Origin: an uncultured bacterium
GTDB taxonomy: Bacteria > Actinomycetota > Coriobacteriia > Coriobacteriales > Coriobacteriaceae
Direction: 5' to 3'
DNA length: 7,251 bases
Assembly (NCBI GenBank): GCA_905215195.1
Contig: CAJMPF010000086.1
Coordinates: 1 to 7,251 of the forward strand
Under the pieces are notes generated by a model. It did not search any database and was not told where the DNA came from. It was given only the letters and a program-made list of their open reading frames with translations. Shown piece by piece: positions 5,818 through 7,251 of this stretch (position 1 is its first letter; each line of letters starts with the position of its first letter). The position numbers were made by a program, and so were the translations under genes.

Positions 5818-7251
5818 TTACTCGGCATCCTCGACCTCATACGAATCCGCCTCGGCGGGCTCATCGTTTGCCCCTGTCGCAGCCCCGCGCGCCTCGTCAA
5901 ACGCCGCCTTCATGGTCTTGTTGCCCCACGTGAGCTTGCGAATGGTAAGATCGTCGGCTTTCTTGTTGGCTAGGCGCAGGTTGTTCTCGGAGGACAGCAA
6001 TGCCTCCTTGGTTTTCTGCAGATGGCTAATCGTCTTGTCAATCTCCTCGATCGCCGTCTGGAACTTACGGCTCGCAAGCTCATAGTTGCGGCCGAAGTCG
6101 TTCTTGAACTTCTCCATCTTGGCTTCGAAGTTCGTGACGTCGATATTCTGCTGCTTGTACTCCGCCAGCTCCTGCTTATAGCGCAGCGAACCCATGGCGG
6201 CGTTGCGCAGCAGCGTGATCATGGGAATGAAGAATTGTGGGCGGATCACGTACATCTTCTCGTAGCGGTAGCTCACATCCACGATACCTGCGTTATAGAG
6301 CTCGCTCTCGGGCTCCAGCAGCGTGCAGAGCACCGCGTACTCACAGCCTTTCTGGCGACGATCGTGATCGAGTTTCTTAAAGAAGTCCTCGTTTTTATGC
6401 TTGGTCGCGGTTTCATCGTTCTCGTTTTTCATCTCGAACATAATCGAAATGACCTCGTTGCCGCTCGCGTCGCACTCGCGGAAGATGAAGTCGCCCTTGG
6501 TACCCTCGGACGCATCGTTATCTTTCTCGAAGTATGCATTGGGAAACGCCGTCATGCGCAGGCGATTGAACTCGGTCTCGCAATGCTGTTCGAGCGACTC
6601 GCCCACCATCTTGGTGGACAGGCGGACCTTCATGTCCTTAAGGCGCTCAATCTCTTCATCCTTGTAGCGAATCAGGTCATCGCTCGCGCGCTTGGCCTGC
6701 GCAAGCTCGAGCTCGTGTGCCGCCTTGGCCTGCTCCTCGCGAGAATCGCGCACTGCCAGCTCGCTCGTCAGCTTGGCACGTGCTTCATCGCGCTCTCGCT
6801 CCGCCGCGGCGACTGCCTCCGACAGGTTCATTTTTGCCATCAGCTCCTGCTCGCGCAGCTGGGCACGCAGGCCCTCGGCCTCTTGCTCGGACTGTGCCTT
6901 AGCGGCGGAAAACTTCTCTTGCACCTTCGCGCGATAGTCAGTAAGCGCGCGCTCGGCCTCGCTGCGAGCGGCATCGAGCTCACGCCGCGACTCTGCCGCG
7001 GCAGCGGCAAGCGCCATCTCCTGGGCCTTGTCCGCCGCGGCAAGCCTGGCCTGCAGCTCGGCAATCTGAGCATCACGTGCAGCCAAATCGTTTTGAGCAG
7101 CATTGCGCGCCGCCGACTCGGCAAGCTTGGCTTCGTCATCTTTGCGCTCCAGCTGCGCACGCAGGCTGTCAATCTCACGCTGGAGCCCTGCGTTTTCCTT
7201 CTGCGCATCCGCACGGGCCTCAACCGCCGCGCGCTGACTTGCACTCTCGCG
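5818..7251 (-). CDS. DUF2130 family protein with long N-terminal coiled coil, 5' end outside window
   Basis: The frame is open from the window edge (7251) to TAA at 5820-5818, giving 477 visible residues. Roughly the first 200 are an Ala/Glu/Arg/Lys-rich coiled coil with heptad-like spacing. The conserved DUF2130 core follows: GESLEQHCETEFN (visible residues about 217-229), then GDFIFRE (253-259), IMFEMKNE (270-277), LDHDRRQKGCEYAVL (294-308) and MYVIRPQFFIPMI (333-345). The D-then-ExK arrangement (Asp254, Glu273, Lys275) resembles a PD-(D/E)XK nuclease core. A further helical segment and an acidic tail (EADSYEVEDAE) end it. The true start is not in view: a TTG at 7086 is in frame but has coding coiled coil before it. 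Family members are uncharacterised; a nucleic-acid-related role is inferred from the fold-like motif only. It converges on the helicase across a terminator. Confidence 0.88.
   Translation of the reverse strand, partial: RESASQRAAVEARADAQKENAGLQREIDSLRAQLERKDDEAKLAESAARNAAQNDLAARDAQIAELQARLAAADKAQEMALAAAAAESRRELDAARSEAERALTDYRAKVQEKFSAAKAQSEQEAEGLRAQLREQELMAKMNLSEAVAAAERERDEARAKLTSELAVRDSREEQAKAAHELELAQAKRASDDLIRYKDEEIERLKDMKVRLSTKMVGESLEQHCETEFNRLRMTAFPNAYFEKDNDASEGTKGDFIFRECDASGNEVISIMFEMKNENDETATKHKNEDFFKKLDHDRRQKGCEYAVLCTLLEPESELYNAGIVDVSYRYEKMYVIRPQFFIPMITLLRNAAMGSLRYKQELAEYKQQNIDVTNFEAKMEKFKNDFGRNYELASRKFQTAIEEIDKTISHLQKTKEALLSSENNLRLANKKADDLTIRKLTWGNKTMKAAFDEARGAATGANDEPAEADSYEVEDAE

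Noticed and set aside
7084..7086. TTG as the start of the DUF2130 gene
   Set aside because: The frame continues with the same coiled-coil composition to the window edge, so the gene is cut by the window and does not start here.

Overview
The window looks like chromosomal DNA from a high-GC, gut-type actinobacterium, most likely a coriobacterium such as Collinsella. This is inferred from the GC-rich third codon positions, a Ski2-like helicase with a DUF3516-type C-terminal half, a DUF2130 protein, and a membrane-anchored XRE regulator. I could not run a taxonomic search, so the genus is a guess. No tRNA, rRNA, CRISPR array or transposase gene is visible.

Layout, left to right. (1) Positions 1-648, minus strand: an XRE-type helix-turn-helix regulator with an Ala-rich linker and a C-terminal hydrophobic segment. 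Its 3' end lies outside the window. The well-placed Shine-Dalgarno and ATG are out of frame with the rest of the protein, as if two bases were lost at codon 10. (2) Positions 649-915: a divergent intergenic region with two sigma70-like promoter candidates on the plus strand, an imperfect 12-bp inverted repeat, and a leader that can form alternative hairpins. (3) Positions 916-1788, plus: a class I SAM methyltransferase with Trm9/ALKBH8-like sequence signatures and a GTG start. (4) Positions 1909-2748, plus: a TrmB-like tRNA (guanine-N7) methyltransferase with an altered active-site signature and a C-terminal extension of about 70 residues. (5) Positions 2749-3057: an intergenic region holding a 123-bp element bounded by 21/22-bp inverted repeats, then a weak promoter. 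(6) Positions 3058-5739, plus: an 893-residue Ski2-like DExH helicase with a DUF3516-type C-terminal half. (7) Positions 5761-5800: a strong hairpin terminator between convergent genes. (8) Positions 5818-7251, minus: a DUF2130 protein with a very long coiled coil and a PD-(D/E)XK-like core. Its N-terminus lies outside the window.

The three complete plus-strand genes all look like RNA-modifying or RNA-remodelling enzymes: a Trm9-like methyltransferase, a TrmB-like methyltransferase and a Ski2-like helicase. The gaps between them (120 and 309 bp) hold their own candidate signals, so they may be a functional neighbourhood without being a tight operon. The most unusual points are the frameshifted regulator, the changed TrmB motif, the Trm9-like gene in a bacterium, and the inverted-repeat element at 2814-2936.
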